This document shows positions 1 to 9,065 of a stretch of DNA of 64,000 bases, piece after piece. The first letter of the stretch is position 1. Each line of letters opens with the position of its first letter. This DNA is from Planctomycetota bacterium (GTDB lineage: Bacteria > Planctomycetota > UBA1135 > GCA-002686595). Made by a program: the position numbers and the translations under genes. The DNA is taken from contig JACKHV010000004.1 of the NCBI GenBank assembly GCA_020638835.1, positions 367,475 through 431,474 of the forward strand, written 5' to 3'. The notes beneath the pieces were generated by a model, which did no database searches, had not been told where the DNA came from, and saw only the letters and a program-made list of their open reading frames with translations.

Positions 1-1
1 G

Positions 2-175
2 GTCGAGCGGCCGCGCAGCGCGAGCGAACCCGCGGACGCGGCGGCGGAGGATCCCGGCGCCGCTCCCGCGAAGCCGACGATCGGCGCGCCGGTGCCCGGT
101 ACGCTTCCCGTGGGCGACGCGGTCGCCGATGGGACGGAGCGCCGCGACGCCCCGCCGAAGGACGAAGCGCGCTAG
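2..175 (+). CDS. C-terminal end of a Pro/Ala-rich protein (5' end outside window)
   Basis: Frame 2 is open from the window edge to a TAG stop at 173-175 and encodes a low-complexity tail rich in Ala, Pro, Asp and Glu. It looks like a disordered C-terminal extension. Nothing in these 57 residues identifies the family. The frame is chosen because its codons have the strong G/C third-position bias of the neighbouring genes and it ends just before the next gene start at 191, as in a tightly packed operon. The function is unknown. Confidence 0.5.
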   Translation, partial: VERPRSASEPADAAAEDPGAAPAKPTIGAPVPGTLPVGDAVADGTERRDAPPKDEAR

Positions 176-190
176 GCGCGCGCACCCGCC

Positions 191-1072
191 GTGTACCTCG
201 TCGGCTACAACACGAACGGTCTCGCGCACCACCGCCTGGAGGACGCCTTCGCGCTGCTCGCCGACCTCGGCTACCAGGCGGTGGCGATCACGCCGGACGT
301 CGGTCAGCTCGATCCGTACCGCTTGCGTCCGGGCGAGGTGGAAGGACTGCGCCGCCGCGCCGACGACCTCGGGCTCGCGCTGGCGCTCGAGACCGGTTCG
401 CGCTTCCTGATCGATCCGCGCGTGAAGCACGGTCCGAGCCTGCTCGCGGAGGACGCCGACGCGCGCGAGCCGCGCCGCGACTTCCTGCGCCGCTGCGTCG
501 ACCTCGCGGCGGAGCTCGGCGCCGAAGTCGTGTCGACCTGGGCCGGAGCCGCGCCCGGCGGAGAGGTGGGGGACGCTCGCGAAGCGCGTGTGCCCGCCGA
601 GCGGATCGAAGCGCTCTGGACGCGACTCGTCGAGGAGCTGCTGCCGATCTGCGACTACGCCGCCGAGCGCGGACGCCGGCTCGGCTTCGAGCCCGAACCC
701 GGCATGTTCGTGGAGCGCCCCGCCGGCTTCGTCGAGCTGCGCCGCCGCCTCGCCGGCCGCGCCCCGGCGCTCGGGCTGACCCTCGACGTCGGGCACCTCC
801 TGTGCACCGGGGACCTGCCGGTCGGCGCGGCCATCCGCGCAGCCGCCCCCGAGCTGGTCCACGTCCACCTCGCCGACATCTCCGAGGGGGTCCACCAGCA
901 CCTGCCCTTCGGGTGCGGTGATCTGGACCTGCGCGAGACGCTAAATGCTCTGGAATCAGTCGGTTATGGCGGCATCGCGGCGGTCGAGCTGAGCCGGGAC
1001 AGCCACCGCGGGGCACAGTCGGCGGCGGAGGCCCTGGCTCAATTGCGGCACCACGGCTTGACGGGCGCTTGA
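191..1072 (+). CDS. sugar phosphate isomerase/epimerase-like TIM-barrel protein
   Basis: This 293-residue soluble protein resembles the xylose-isomerase-like TIM-barrel (AP endonuclease 2) superfamily. The supporting motifs are an acidic metal-ligand strand FEPEPGMFVE near the middle, LTLDVGHL, HVHLADI, GDLDL and a final AVELSRD strand. Together they give the usual Glu/Asp/His/Glu set that binds a divalent metal in this superfamily. It begins with a GTG codon 15 nt after the preceding stop, so it is probably cotranscribed with the gene that enters from the left edge. Members act as sugar isomerases or epimerases, or in Ebo-type metabolite clusters. This sequence does not settle the substrate, and no other Ebo gene is visible in the window. 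Confidence 0.75.
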   Translation: MYLVGYNTNGLAHHRLEDAFALLADLGYQAVAITPDVGQLDPYRLRPGEVEGLRRRADDLGLALALETGSRFLIDPRVKHGPSLLAEDADAREPRRDFLRRCVDLAAELGAEVVSTWAGAAPGGEVGDAREARVPAERIEALWTRLVEELLPICDYAAERGRRLGFEPEPGMFVERPAGFVELRRRLAGRAPALGLTLDVGHLLCTGDLPVGAAIRAAAPELVHVHLADISEGVHQHLPFGCGDLDLRETLNALESVGYGGIAAVELSRDSHRGAQSAAEALAQLRHHGLTGA

Positions 1073-1190
1073 TCTATGCTTCTTTCTTCGACCATCATCC
1101 GGGCAGGGAACGGACGGGGAGAGCGTCCGTAAGCCTTCTCGCCGCCGGTCCTTCCGAGACCGCACCGCATCCCCATCGGAGAACGCACGC

Positions 1191-1427
1191 ATGGTGAACC
1201 AAGACGATCACGCACTGAGGCAGTGCCCGACCCGCATCGACGGCACCGGAGTCCTCTTCGCGCACAAGGTGAGCCAAGGTCAGTGCCAGGACCGCCAGCG
1301 CGGCCAGTATCACAAGTGCTTCACCTGCGCGTACAACAACGCCTACGTCGCCGTGAATGGTCTGCCGCAGACCGAGGCGGTGACGGCCGGCGCCTCGGAC
1401 GACGAGAGTTCCGTCCGGGTCGGCTGA
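1191..1427 (+). CDS. small four-cysteine protein, possible zinc ribbon
   Basis: This 78-residue protein has cysteines at 12, 32, 43 and 46 (the last two in KCFTC) and His41, so it could bind zinc or form disulfides. It has no signal peptide or membrane segment. The ATG at 1191 has a weak GGAG upstream. A 118-nt gap separates it from the previous gene, and a strong hairpin follows at 1459-1497, so it looks like a single-gene transcript. I do not recognise the family. The spaced cysteines and local transcription signals favour a real gene over a chance open frame. Confidence 0.5.
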   Translation: MVNQDDHALRQCPTRIDGTGVLFAHKVSQGQCQDRQRGQYHKCFTCAYNNAYVAVNGLPQTEAVTAGASDDESSVRVG

Positions 1428-1458
1428 CCGTCGACGCCTCACCGCCCCGGCGGTGAAC

Positions 1459-1497
1459 CGCACCCCCTGCCCGCGCACGTCGCGAGCGGGGGGTGCG
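1459..1497. terminator. bidirectional hairpin terminator between convergent genes
   Basis: The stem is 17 bp with one G-T wobble and one mismatch, and the loop is CACGT. It lies between the convergent small Cys protein (+) and the ABC permease (-), where a shared terminator is expected. There is no T-tract, as is common at this GC content. Confidence 0.5.
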
Positions 1498-1507
1498 CGC
1501 GTTCCGC

Positions 1508-4111
1508 CTAGGCGCCGCCGCGCACGGCCCGCACCAGGTCGGTGCTGCGCGCGCGCCGCGCGGGGTAGAGGCTCGCGACGAAGGGCGCGACGAGCGCCGC
1601 CGCGAGGGCGAGCCACGCCCACCAACCCGGACCGCGGTGGGGCAGCACCAGTCCGGACAGGTTCTCGAGCGTCGAGCGGATCACCGGACCGAGCAGTGCG
1701 CCGAGCGCGAGCCCGAACAGGCCGCCGAGCGTGCCGATCACCAGCGCCTCGATCCAGACCGCGCCCGTGACCTGCCGCGGCGTCGCGCCGATCGCGCGCA
1801 GGATCCCGATCTCCGCGGCGCGCTCCATGCTGGCCAGCAGCTGCGCGTTGAGCACGCCCAGCGTGGCGAGCACGCCCGTCAGGAACAGGATCAGGTCGAA
1901 CAGCATGAAGTCGGTGTCGATGTCGTGCAGGTAGATCTGCGGCAGCGTGTTGCCGTTGAGGGCGTTCATGTCGCCGCCGTTCTCCGGCAAGTGGCCGCGC
2001 ACGAGCTCCGTCAGCTCGTCGAAGTCCGCGCCGCGCTTCGTGCGGATCGCGATCATCTCGGGCCGGTCGAGCTCGAGGCAGAAGAACTGCTTCATGTAGT
2101 GGTCGGCCACGACCCCGTACATGCGCTCGTCCGGGTTCGGGAAGTAACCGTACTCGTCGCTGATCGCGATCACCTGGAACTCGACGACCTTCGCGCCGCC
2201 CGCGCCGACGCGCACGCGGTCACCGACGACGTAGTCGAGGTTCTTCGCGACGCGCTCGGAGAGGATGATGCCGCGCTCGCTCTCGAACGCCTGGCGCAGC
2301 TGCGGGTCGCGCGACAACGGACCATAGGCGAGGAGTTCCTCCGTCGGTTCGCCGAGCAGCAGGAAGGGCGCGTAGTGGCGGACGCTGGCGCTCTCGACGC
2401 CGAGCACGCTCGGATGTTCGTGCAAGAGTGCCCGCAGCCCCTCGAACGAGGTCTCCGGCAGGTTGCGCAGGTAGAGCTTGTCGCCCATCGCCGCCTCGGC
2501 CCAGACCTCGGTCTCCGCGCGCAAGCTGTTCGTCATCGCCTTCAGGCCGACGAAGGCGGCGATCACCATCGCGATCGCGGCCGTCGACACGGCGACGCGG
2601 CGCGGTCCTTGCTCCATCGCGCGGCCGGCCATGCGGCCCGAGAACGGCCAGACGCGGATCAAAGGCTGCGTGATGCGCCTGCAGACGCCGACGACGAGCG
2701 AAGGCAGCACGAGCGGCACGACGACCATCACGGCGAGCACGCCCACCGCGAGCAGGATCGCGCCGACCAGCGGGCCAGAAGCGGGGCCGACCACCGGCAC
2801 GATCACGAGGTACAGCGCCGGCAGCAGCACCGCGAGCAGCAGCGCGGCGAACATGTGGAAGCCGCGTTGGTGCTTCGTGCTCGCGAGGCTCTCCTCACCG
2901 CGCAGCGCCTCGACGGTGTCCGCCTTCCCGGCGCGCATCAGCGGGAAAACCGAGCCGAGCAGCGCGATGCCGACGCCGAGGGCGGCGAGGCCGAGCACGA
3001 CGCCCCACGGAACGGTGAAGTTCGGGAAGTGGTGGCCGGTGCCGAGCGTGGTGATGCCGTAGTGCAGCAGGACCTTGGCGAGAAGCAAGCCGCCGGCGAT
3101 GCCGAACGCGCCGCCCAGGCCGGCGAGGAACAGCGCTTCGACGAGGAAGACGCGCGCGATCTGCCCGCGCGTCGTTCCGAGCGCGTGGAGCACGCCGACC
3201 TCGCGGATGCGCTCGACGAGCGACATCGACAGCGTGTGGAAGATCACGTACAGCCCGAGCACGAGCGCGAGCAGTCCCGCGAGTCGCACGCCGTTGCGAA
3301 AGGCGACTTCGTCGGCCTGTGCGCCGACCACCGTCTTGCGGCTCGCGTCGTACGCGAAGTTCGCGGCGAGCCGCGTCTGCAAGCCGGTCAGGTCGTGCGT
3401 TTCGTCGGGCGTGACCCAGTAGCGCGCGTCGACGCGCGCGTCGCCGTACAGCTTGCGACCCCACCCGAAGTCGACGAGCGCCATCTGACCGTTCGAGCGC
3501 CGTCCGAGGCGTTCGGGCTTGAGGATGCCCGCGACGCGGAAGCCGTACTCGGTGGGGGCTTCGCGCTTCGCGCGCTCGACGACGGTCAGCTCACCGTCGA
3601 CGCAGTCCTTGAGCGCGGCGCGCTGCGGTCGCGCGAGGTACAGCGTGTCGCCGACGCCGAGCTTCAGCGCGTTCGCGAGCGTCGAGCCGATCAGCGCCTC
3701 GGGTCGCTCCGCCGCGCGGTCCAAGTCCGCGCCTTCCAGCAAGCCGTAAGCGTCGAGCTCGGGCAGCGCGCTCGCCTCGATGGCGAACACGCGGATGCGC
3801 ACGGGCTTCGGTGCCTCGCGGCCCTCGACGCGGGCCATCGCTTCGTTCTCGAAGGTCGCGACCGAGCGCGCGACGCCCTCGGTCTCGGCCAGCACGGCCT
3901 TGGGATCGCCGACCTCCTCGCCGGCGCGGACTTCGAGGTCGGGCCGCCACTCTCCGCTGACACGCACCTTCATCCCCTCGACCGTGTTGTGGTCGAGCGT
4001 GAAGACGCCGATCACCGTGGCGATGCCGACGGTGATCCCGAGCACGCTGAACAGCGTGCGACCCAGGCGCTGCCGCAGGTTGCGGCGCGCGAGCCGGCTC
4101 GCGAAGCCCAT
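1508..4111 (-). CDS. ABC transporter permease, two FtsX domains (LolE/MacB-like)
   Basis: This 867-residue inner-membrane permease starts with a short amphipathic stretch and one transmembrane helix (about 20-40), followed by a large MacB-like periplasmic domain. A first FtsX block at about 270-395 has three helices, with the family pattern RIREVGVLHALG. More helices lie at about 420-490. A second periplasmic region follows, then a C-terminal FtsX block (about 745-860) with ERAAEIGILRAIGATP. The duplicated FtsX layout is typical of permeases that move lipids, lipoproteins or peptides across or out of the membrane rather than import solutes. The start overlaps the stop of the upstream ATPase gene by one base (TGATG), so the two are translationally coupled and form one transporter. 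Confidence 0.9.
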   Translation of the reverse strand: MGFASRLARRNLRQRLGRTLFSVLGITVGIATVIGVFTLDHNTVEGMKVRVSGEWRPDLEVRAGEEVGDPKAVLAETEGVARSVATFENEAMARVEGREAPKPVRIRVFAIEASALPELDAYGLLEGADLDRAAERPEALIGSTLANALKLGVGDTLYLARPQRAALKDCVDGELTVVERAKREAPTEYGFRVAGILKPERLGRRSNGQMALVDFGWGRKLYGDARVDARYWVTPDETHDLTGLQTRLAANFAYDASRKTVVGAQADEVAFRNGVRLAGLLALVLGLYVIFHTLSMSLVERIREVGVLHALGTTRGQIARVFLVEALFLAGLGGAFGIAGGLLLAKVLLHYGITTLGTGHHFPNFTVPWGVVLGLAALGVGIALLGSVFPLMRAGKADTVEALRGEESLASTKHQRGFHMFAALLLAVLLPALYLVIVPVVGPASGPLVGAILLAVGVLAVMVVVPLVLPSLVVGVCRRITQPLIRVWPFSGRMAGRAMEQGPRRVAVSTAAIAMVIAAFVGLKAMTNSLRAETEVWAEAAMGDKLYLRNLPETSFEGLRALLHEHPSVLGVESASVRHYAPFLLLGEPTEELLAYGPLSRDPQLRQAFESERGIILSERVAKNLDYVVGDRVRVGAGGAKVVEFQVIAISDEYGYFPNPDERMYGVVADHYMKQFFCLELDRPEMIAIRTKRGADFDELTELVRGHLPENGGDMNALNGNTLPQIYLHDIDTDFMLFDLILFLTGVLATLGVLNAQLLASMERAAEIGILRAIGATPRQVTGAVWIEALVIGTLGGLFGLALGALLGPVIRSTLENLSGLVLPHRGPGWWAWLALAAALVAPFVASLYPARRARSTDLVRAVRGGA

Positions 4112-4854
4112 CAGATCGAGAGCGCGGCGAGGGTCTCGTGAACCCGTTCGACGTCGAGGTCCGGTCCTTGGAGCTCCACGCCCTTCGCGAGCTCACCGTC
4201 CACCAGGAACAACACGCGGTCGGCGAAGGTCGCGTCGCGCGGGTTGTGGGTGACGAGCAGGATGCTCCGTCGCTCCTCGTCGCGCAGGCGACGCAGGATC
4301 TGCATGACCTCGAGCCCCGCCTTCTGCGAGAGGTTGCCCGTCGGTTCGTCGCACAGCAGCAGCGGTTGTCCGCCGGCGAGCGCGCGCGCGATCGAGACGC
4401 GCTGCATCTCGCCGCCGGACAGCTCGTGCGCCATCGCGTCTTCGCGACCGGCGAGCCCCAGCGTCGCGAGCAGCGCGCCGAGGCGTTCCTCGTGCTGTTC
4501 GGGGTGTCCGCCTTCGATCGCGATCGGCAAGCCGACGTTCTCGATCACCGAGAGGTTCGGGAGCAGGTGGAAGAACTGGAACACGTGGCCGATCGTGCGG
4601 CGGCGCAGCAAGGTGCGCCGCGGTTCCTCGAGCTGGTCGAGGCGGTCCTTGCCGAGCGTCACGTGTCCGGCGCTCGGTTGGTCGAGCCCGGCGAGCAGGT
4701 GCAGCAGCGTGGACTTCCCCGAGCCGCTGGGTCCCATCACGCAGACGAACTCGCCTTCCGAGATGTCGAGGTCGATGCCGCGGAGGACGGCTTCCTTGCG
4801 CTCTCCATGCTCGTGAAAGCGATAGAGGCCGGTGGCGCGAGCGATGACGGTCAT
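4111..4854 (-). CDS. ABC transporter ATP-binding protein (LolD/MacB family)
   Basis: This 247-residue cytoplasmic ATPase has a Walker A motif GPSGSGKST near residue 41, a Q-loop (HVFQFFHLLPNLSV), the signature LSGGEMQR and Walker B LLLCDEPTGNL, then the H-loop histidine in LLVTHNP. The EPTGNL context and the FQFFHLLP Q-loop are characteristic of the LolD/MacB/FtsE group that energises FtsX-type permeases. It is the first gene of a two-gene operon with the permease encoded immediately downstream. The transported molecule is not evident. Release of lipoproteins or export of lipids would fit the family. Confidence 0.92.
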   Translation of the reverse strand: MTVIARATGLYRFHEHGERKEAVLRGIDLDISEGEFVCVMGPSGSGKSTLLHLLAGLDQPSAGHVTLGKDRLDQLEEPRRTLLRRRTIGHVFQFFHLLPNLSVIENVGLPIAIEGGHPEQHEERLGALLATLGLAGREDAMAHELSGGEMQRVSIARALAGGQPLLLCDEPTGNLSQKAGLEVMQILRRLRDEERRSILLVTHNPRDATFADRVLFLVDGELAKGVELQGPDLDVERVHETLAALSI

Positions 4855-4993
4855 GTGCGGGGAGCTTCCTCCAGGACGGCGGACGGGTCCCGGAGTCTAG
4901 CAGTCCCGCGCGCGGCGCGACTCGCTCCTCTCGCCGCGTCGCCCGCACGGCTAGACTCGGCGGTTCACCCACACCCCCCTCGCTCGAGTTTCC

Positions 4994-7900
4994 ATGCGCC
5001 GATCCCTCCCGCTCCTCGCTCTCTTCTTCGCGTCGTCCTCGGCCTGCCACAGCTCGAACCCCGCTCCCGTCGCGACGCCGTCGCAGCCCGTCGAACCGGA
5101 ACCCGCCGCGCGCGCGGCGAACTCCGTCGACGACGACTTCGAGGTTCCGGACGGCTTGACCGTGACGGAGTGGGCCGCATCGCCGCAGCTCTACAACCCG
5201 ACCGCCATATCGATCGACGCGCGCGGGCGCGTGTGGGTCACCGAAGCCGTCAACTACCGCCAGTGGGACGGACGGAACTCGGGGCGGCACCACGCGGGGG
5301 GCGACCGCGTCGTCGTGCTCGAAGACACGGACGGCGACGGCCGCTGCGACTCGTCGACCGTCTTCGTGCAGGAGCCGGAGCTCGTCGCGCCGCTCGGCAT
5401 CTGCGTGATCGGTGACGACGTGTACGTGTCGTGCTCGCCCGACCTGATCCGCTACCGCGACAACGACCGCGACGGGCACGCGGACGAGCGCGAGGTGATC
5501 CTCACGGGCTTCGGCGGCCACGACCATGACCACGGCTTGCACTCCGTCGTGCCGGGGCCGGAAGGCAAGCTGTACTTCGCCGTCGGCAACGCCGGGCCGC
5601 ACCTCGTCAACGGCGCGTACGGCTTCGAGCTGCGCTCGGGCAGCCTCTACACCGGCGGCGGGCAGTTCGCGGCGGACAACCACCCGGGGCTCGTCTCGAG
5701 CGACGGCAAGGCGTGGACCGGCGGCTTGATCCTGCGCTGCGACCGCGACGGCGGCGAGCTCGAGGTGCTCGCGCACAACTTCCGCAACGAGTACGAGGTC
5801 GCGCTCGACTCGTGGGGACGCATGTACACCGCCGACAACGACGACGACGGCAACCAGTCGTGCCGTTCGCTGTTCGTGCTCGAGGGCGGGAACCACGGCT
5901 ACTTCTCCGCGGACGGCACGCGCTACTGGAACGTCGACCGCCGCGAAGGCCAGTCGATCCCGCGCGCACACTGGCACCAGGACGACCCCGGCGTGGCGCC
6001 GATGGGGACGATCACCGGTGCCGGCGGACCGACCGGTGTGTGCGTCTACGAAGGCACCTCGATGGAGGAGTGGATCGGCGGCGCGGTGCTCGTCGCGGAC
6101 GCGGGCGCGGGAGTCGTGCGCGCGCACCGACCGGTGATGAACGGCGCGGGCGTCGACTTGCGCGACGGAACCTTGATCGCGCCGCGAGCGGACTCGGAGC
6201 GCGCCGCGTGGTTCCGTCCGAGCGACGTCTGCGTCGGCCCTGACGGCGCGATCTACGTCGCAGACTGGTACGACCCCGGCGTCGGCGGACACCAGGCTCG
6301 CGACGAGGAGGCGCGCGGCCGCATCCTGCGCATCGCACCGAGCGACGGTCGCGGGGAACGCAGTCGCATGGCGGCGCTCGGTCCGCCGCTGAGCGCCGAG
6401 GAAGGCGGGAAGTGGCTCGACGAAGAGATCGCGATGCTCTGCGCGCCCAGCGCGAATCTGCGCGCGGCGGCGCTCGACGACTTGGGTTGGAGCCCCGCGA
6501 CGCTCGAGCTCTGCGTGCGCGCTGCGAACACGGCGCGCGATCCGTACCTGCAAGCGCGCGGACTCGCCTCCGCTCTCGCGAGCCCGCGCGGCGTCACGGC
6601 GCAGCTCGACCAGATCCCGCAAGCGGTGCTGCGCGCGTTGGCGCTGCGCGTCGGGCGCTCGGTCGGCAACGAGGACCAACTCGTCGCGAATTGGGAGTAC
6701 CTCAAGGAAGAGGAAGACCCCGAGGTGCGGCGCGAGGCGCTCCAGTGGCTCGTCGACTACGAATTCTCCGAGATGTCCGACCTGTTCGTCGAGCTGGCGG
6801 CGCAGCACGTGCCGGGCGACCGTTGGTACCTCGAAGCGGTCGGCATCGCGGTCGGCGACGAGACCGAGCACGCGCTCGTGCACCTCGCACCCGAGATCGG
6901 CGACGTGCCGCTGCGCTGGGACGAGCGCTACGAGGAGCTGATGTGGCGCTTGCACCCGCCGAGTCTGTTGCCGGCCTTCGACGCGCGCGCGCGATCGCCG
7001 CAGCTGACGCGCGAGGAACGCGTGCGCGCGCTCGACGCGATCGCGTTCACCGGCACGCTCGAAGCGGCGCACACCATGGCGCTCTTCGCGCAGACCGGCC
7101 CCGAGGACCTGCAAGCCTACGCCCGCTGGTGGCTGACGAACCGCGCCTCGAACGACTGGCGCGGCTACGACGTCGGTCGCCTCGTCGCGAGCGCCGGCAT
7201 GGAGCACGCCGAGGAGGTCTGGAACTCCGGCGCGATGAAGAGAGGCTCGACGCGCTTCGCGATCGCGCTCGAGAACGCGCGGCGCATGTGGCTCGTGGTG
7301 GATCCCTCGACCAACGGGAATGGTTGTGACTGGTCGGACTGGATCGACCCCGTGCTCATGGTCGACGGCGTCGACCGACCGCTGACGGAACTCGCCTGGG
7401 TCGAAGCCGAGGCCGCGTGGGGATCGGTGAACGTCGGCGCGAACTGCGTCGGCGAGCCGCTCTCCGTCGAGGGCGTCGCGCAGGCGAACGGGATCGGGAC
7501 GCACGCAGCCAGCACGGTGCTCTACGAGCTGCCGGAAGGAACGACGCGGTTCACGGGGCGCGTTGCGCTCGACGACGGCGGCGTGAACCAAGGCGGATCG
7601 CCCGAGGTGGTCTTCCGCGTGTTCGTCGAGCGCGCGGCCGACGAGACGCACCTCGCGTCGCTCGAGCGCACCCTGCTAAACGGCGCCGCGAGCGCCGAGG
7701 ATCGCGAGCGCGCGGGGCGCGAGCTGTCCGTCGACCCGCTCGGCGCGACGCGCTTGTTGCGGCTCGCGCAGGACGGCGCGCTCGACGAAGCGTCTCGCGT
7801 CGCCGCAGCACCGGGGCTCTACGCGAGCGCCGACCTCGGCGTGCGCGCGCTCGCCTCGGAACACTTCCCGCGCCCCGGCGCGGCGGCGGACTGGCCGAGC

Positions 7901-8935
7901 ATCGACGAGCTGCTGGCGCTCGAGGGCGACGCCGCGAACGGGCGCGAGTTGTTCTTCGGTGATCGTGCGCTCTGCTCGCGCTGCCACGTCGTGACGCGCG
8001 GCGACGAACCCCGCGGCTCGCGCGTCGGCCCCGAGCTCACCAAGGTGCGCGCGAAGTTCGGACGCGCGGAGCTGTTCGACGCCGTGCTGAACCCGAGCGC
8101 GGCGATCGCCTTCGGCTACGACTCGTACCTCGTCGTCGACACCGAAGGCCGCACCTACACCGGCTTCTTGCTGGCCGACGCGGGCGTCGTGGTGCTCGAG
8201 GACACGAACGGCGTGCGCTGGTCGATCGACCGCGAAGACATCGCCGAGATGCGCAAGCAGAAGATCTCGCTGATGCCGCAGGACGTCGCGTACTCGCTGG
8301 AGCCGCAGGAGATCGCCGACATTGCAGCCTTCCTGCGCGAAGACGACGAAGCGGAACCCGTCGCCGGCGAGTGGGCGTCCCTGTGGAGCGACGACTCGCT
8401 CGACGGCTGGATCTGGCACGGTCCGGGCGCGATGGACGCCGTCTGGTCGATCGCGGACGGCGTCGTGTCGTGCGAAGGCTCGCCGATCGGCTACATCCGC
8501 ACCGAGGCGGAGTTCACCAACTTCGAACTCGAGGTCGAGTGGCGCTTCGACCCCGCGCGCGGAGCCGGCAACTCCGGCGTGCTCCTGCGCATGATCGGCG
8601 AGGACGAGGTCTGGCCGCGCTCGATCGAAGCACAGCTGATGAGCGGCCGCTCCGGCGACATCTGGAACATCGGCGAGTTCCCGATGGTCACGAAGGCGAC
8701 GCGCACTTCCGGACGGCACACCACGCGCGCGCAGCCGTCGTCCGAACACGAGCTGGGCGAGTGGAACCGCTACCGCATCCGACTGTGGCGCGGGTCCTTG
8801 ACGCTGGAAGTGAACGGCGTGCTCCAGAACACGGCGGAGTGGTGCCTCGAGACCCCCGGGAAGCTCTGCCTGCAGTCCGAGGGCGCGCCGATCCAGTTCC
8901 GCGGTCTGCGCGTGCGAGAGCTCCGCGAGGAGTGA
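4994..8935 (+). CDS. giant PVC-type heme/NPCBM/DUF1080 lipoprotein
   Basis: This 1,313-residue exported protein starts with a signal peptide ending in a lipobox-like SSSAC (Cys about residue 18). Domains in order are: a six-bladed propeller-like dehydrogenase domain of the planctomycete membrane-bound dehydrogenase type (about 50-450, starting with the DGLTVTEWA strand); HEAT-like helical repeats (about 470-700); an NPCBM-type carbohydrate-binding domain (about 780-880, ANGIGTHAASTVLYELP); a c-type cytochrome with one heme site CSRCH (about 993-997) and a likely distal Met in the LMPQD strand; and a C-terminal DUF1080 / 3-keto-disaccharide hydrolase domain (about 1130-1311, GNSGVLLRM). The combination suggests oxidation of a sugar or sugar alcohol at the cell surface with electron transfer through the heme, then processing of the keto-sugar. 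This architecture is widespread in Planctomycetes. The substrate is unknown. Confidence 0.9.
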   Translation: MRRSLPLLALFFASSSACHSSNPAPVATPSQPVEPEPAARAANSVDDDFEVPDGLTVTEWAASPQLYNPTAISIDARGRVWVTEAVNYRQWDGRNSGRHHAGGDRVVVLEDTDGDGRCDSSTVFVQEPELVAPLGICVIGDDVYVSCSPDLIRYRDNDRDGHADEREVILTGFGGHDHDHGLHSVVPGPEGKLYFAVGNAGPHLVNGAYGFELRSGSLYTGGGQFAADNHPGLVSSDGKAWTGGLILRCDRDGGELEVLAHNFRNEYEVALDSWGRMYTADNDDDGNQSCRSLFVLEGGNHGYFSADGTRYWNVDRREGQSIPRAHWHQDDPGVAPMGTITGAGGPTGVCVYEGTSMEEWIGGAVLVADAGAGVVRAHRPVMNGAGVDLRDGTLIAPRADSERAAWFRPSDVCVGPDGAIYVADWYDPGVGGHQARDEEARGRILRIAPSDGRGERSRMAALGPPLSAEEGGKWLDEEIAMLCAPSANLRAAALDDLGWSPATLELCVRAANTARDPYLQARGLASALASPRGVTAQLDQIPQAVLRALALRVGRSVGNEDQLVANWEYLKEEEDPEVRREALQWLVDYEFSEMSDLFVELAAQHVPGDRWYLEAVGIAVGDETEHALVHLAPEIGDVPLRWDERYEELMWRLHPPSLLPAFDARARSPQLTREERVRALDAIAFTGTLEAAHTMALFAQTGPEDLQAYARWWLTNRASNDWRGYDVGRLVASAGMEHAEEVWNSGAMKRGSTRFAIALENARRMWLVVDPSTNGNGCDWSDWIDPVLMVDGVDRPLTELAWVEAEAAWGSVNVGANCVGEPLSVEGVAQANGIGTHAASTVLYELPEGTTRFTGRVALDDGGVNQGGSPEVVFRVFVERAADETHLASLERTLLNGAASAEDRERAGRELSVDPLGATRLLRLAQDGALDEASRVAAAPGLYASADLGVRALASEHFPRPGAAADWPSIDELLALEGDAANGRELFFGDRALCSRCHVVTRGDEPRGSRVGPELTKVRAKFGRAELFDAVLNPSAAIAFGYDSYLVVDTEGRTYTGFLLADAGVVVLEDTNGVRWSIDREDIAEMRKQKISLMPQDVAYSLEPQEIADIAAFLREDDEAEPVAGEWASLWSDDSLDGWIWHGPGAMDAVWSIADGVVSCEGSPIGYIRTEAEFTNFELEVEWRFDPARGAGNSGVLLRMIGEDEVWPRSIEAQLMSGRSGDIWNIGEFPMVTKATRTSGRHTTRAQPSSEHELGEWNRYRIRLWRGSLTLEVNGVLQNTAEWCLETPGKLCLQSEGAPIQFRGLRVRELREE

Positions 8936-8944
8936 AACGGACCC

Positions 8945-8969
8945 GCGAGGGCGCCAGGTGCGCCCTCGC
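8945..8969. terminator. GC-rich hairpin after the heme/DUF1080 gene
   Basis: A perfect 10-bp stem with a CAGGT loop begins 10 nt after the TGA of the preceding gene. No T-tract follows. Its position supports a terminator or an mRNA 3'-end stabiliser. Confidence 0.45.
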
Positions 8970-9065
8970 CGCGGCGGCCCGTGGAAATGGACGCCTGCTG
9001 GAAACGCAGGAGTGGCGGACGGCGTAGCTGGGGCGATTCCAGCGACCCGTACCCACCTCGGCACC

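Noticed and set aside
1493..4141. Long open frame on the plus strand opposite the ABC permease (882 codons)
   Set aside because: It mirrors the permease in a GC-rich sequence, is full of Arg, His, Gln and Ala with no domain pattern, and the other strand carries clear FtsX motifs.
4193..7651. 1,152-codon minus-strand frame opposite the heme/DUF1080 gene
   Set aside because: Low-complexity Arg/Val/Ala sequence. It is a shadow of the well-supported plus-strand gene and crosses into the LolD-type ATPase in the wrong frame.
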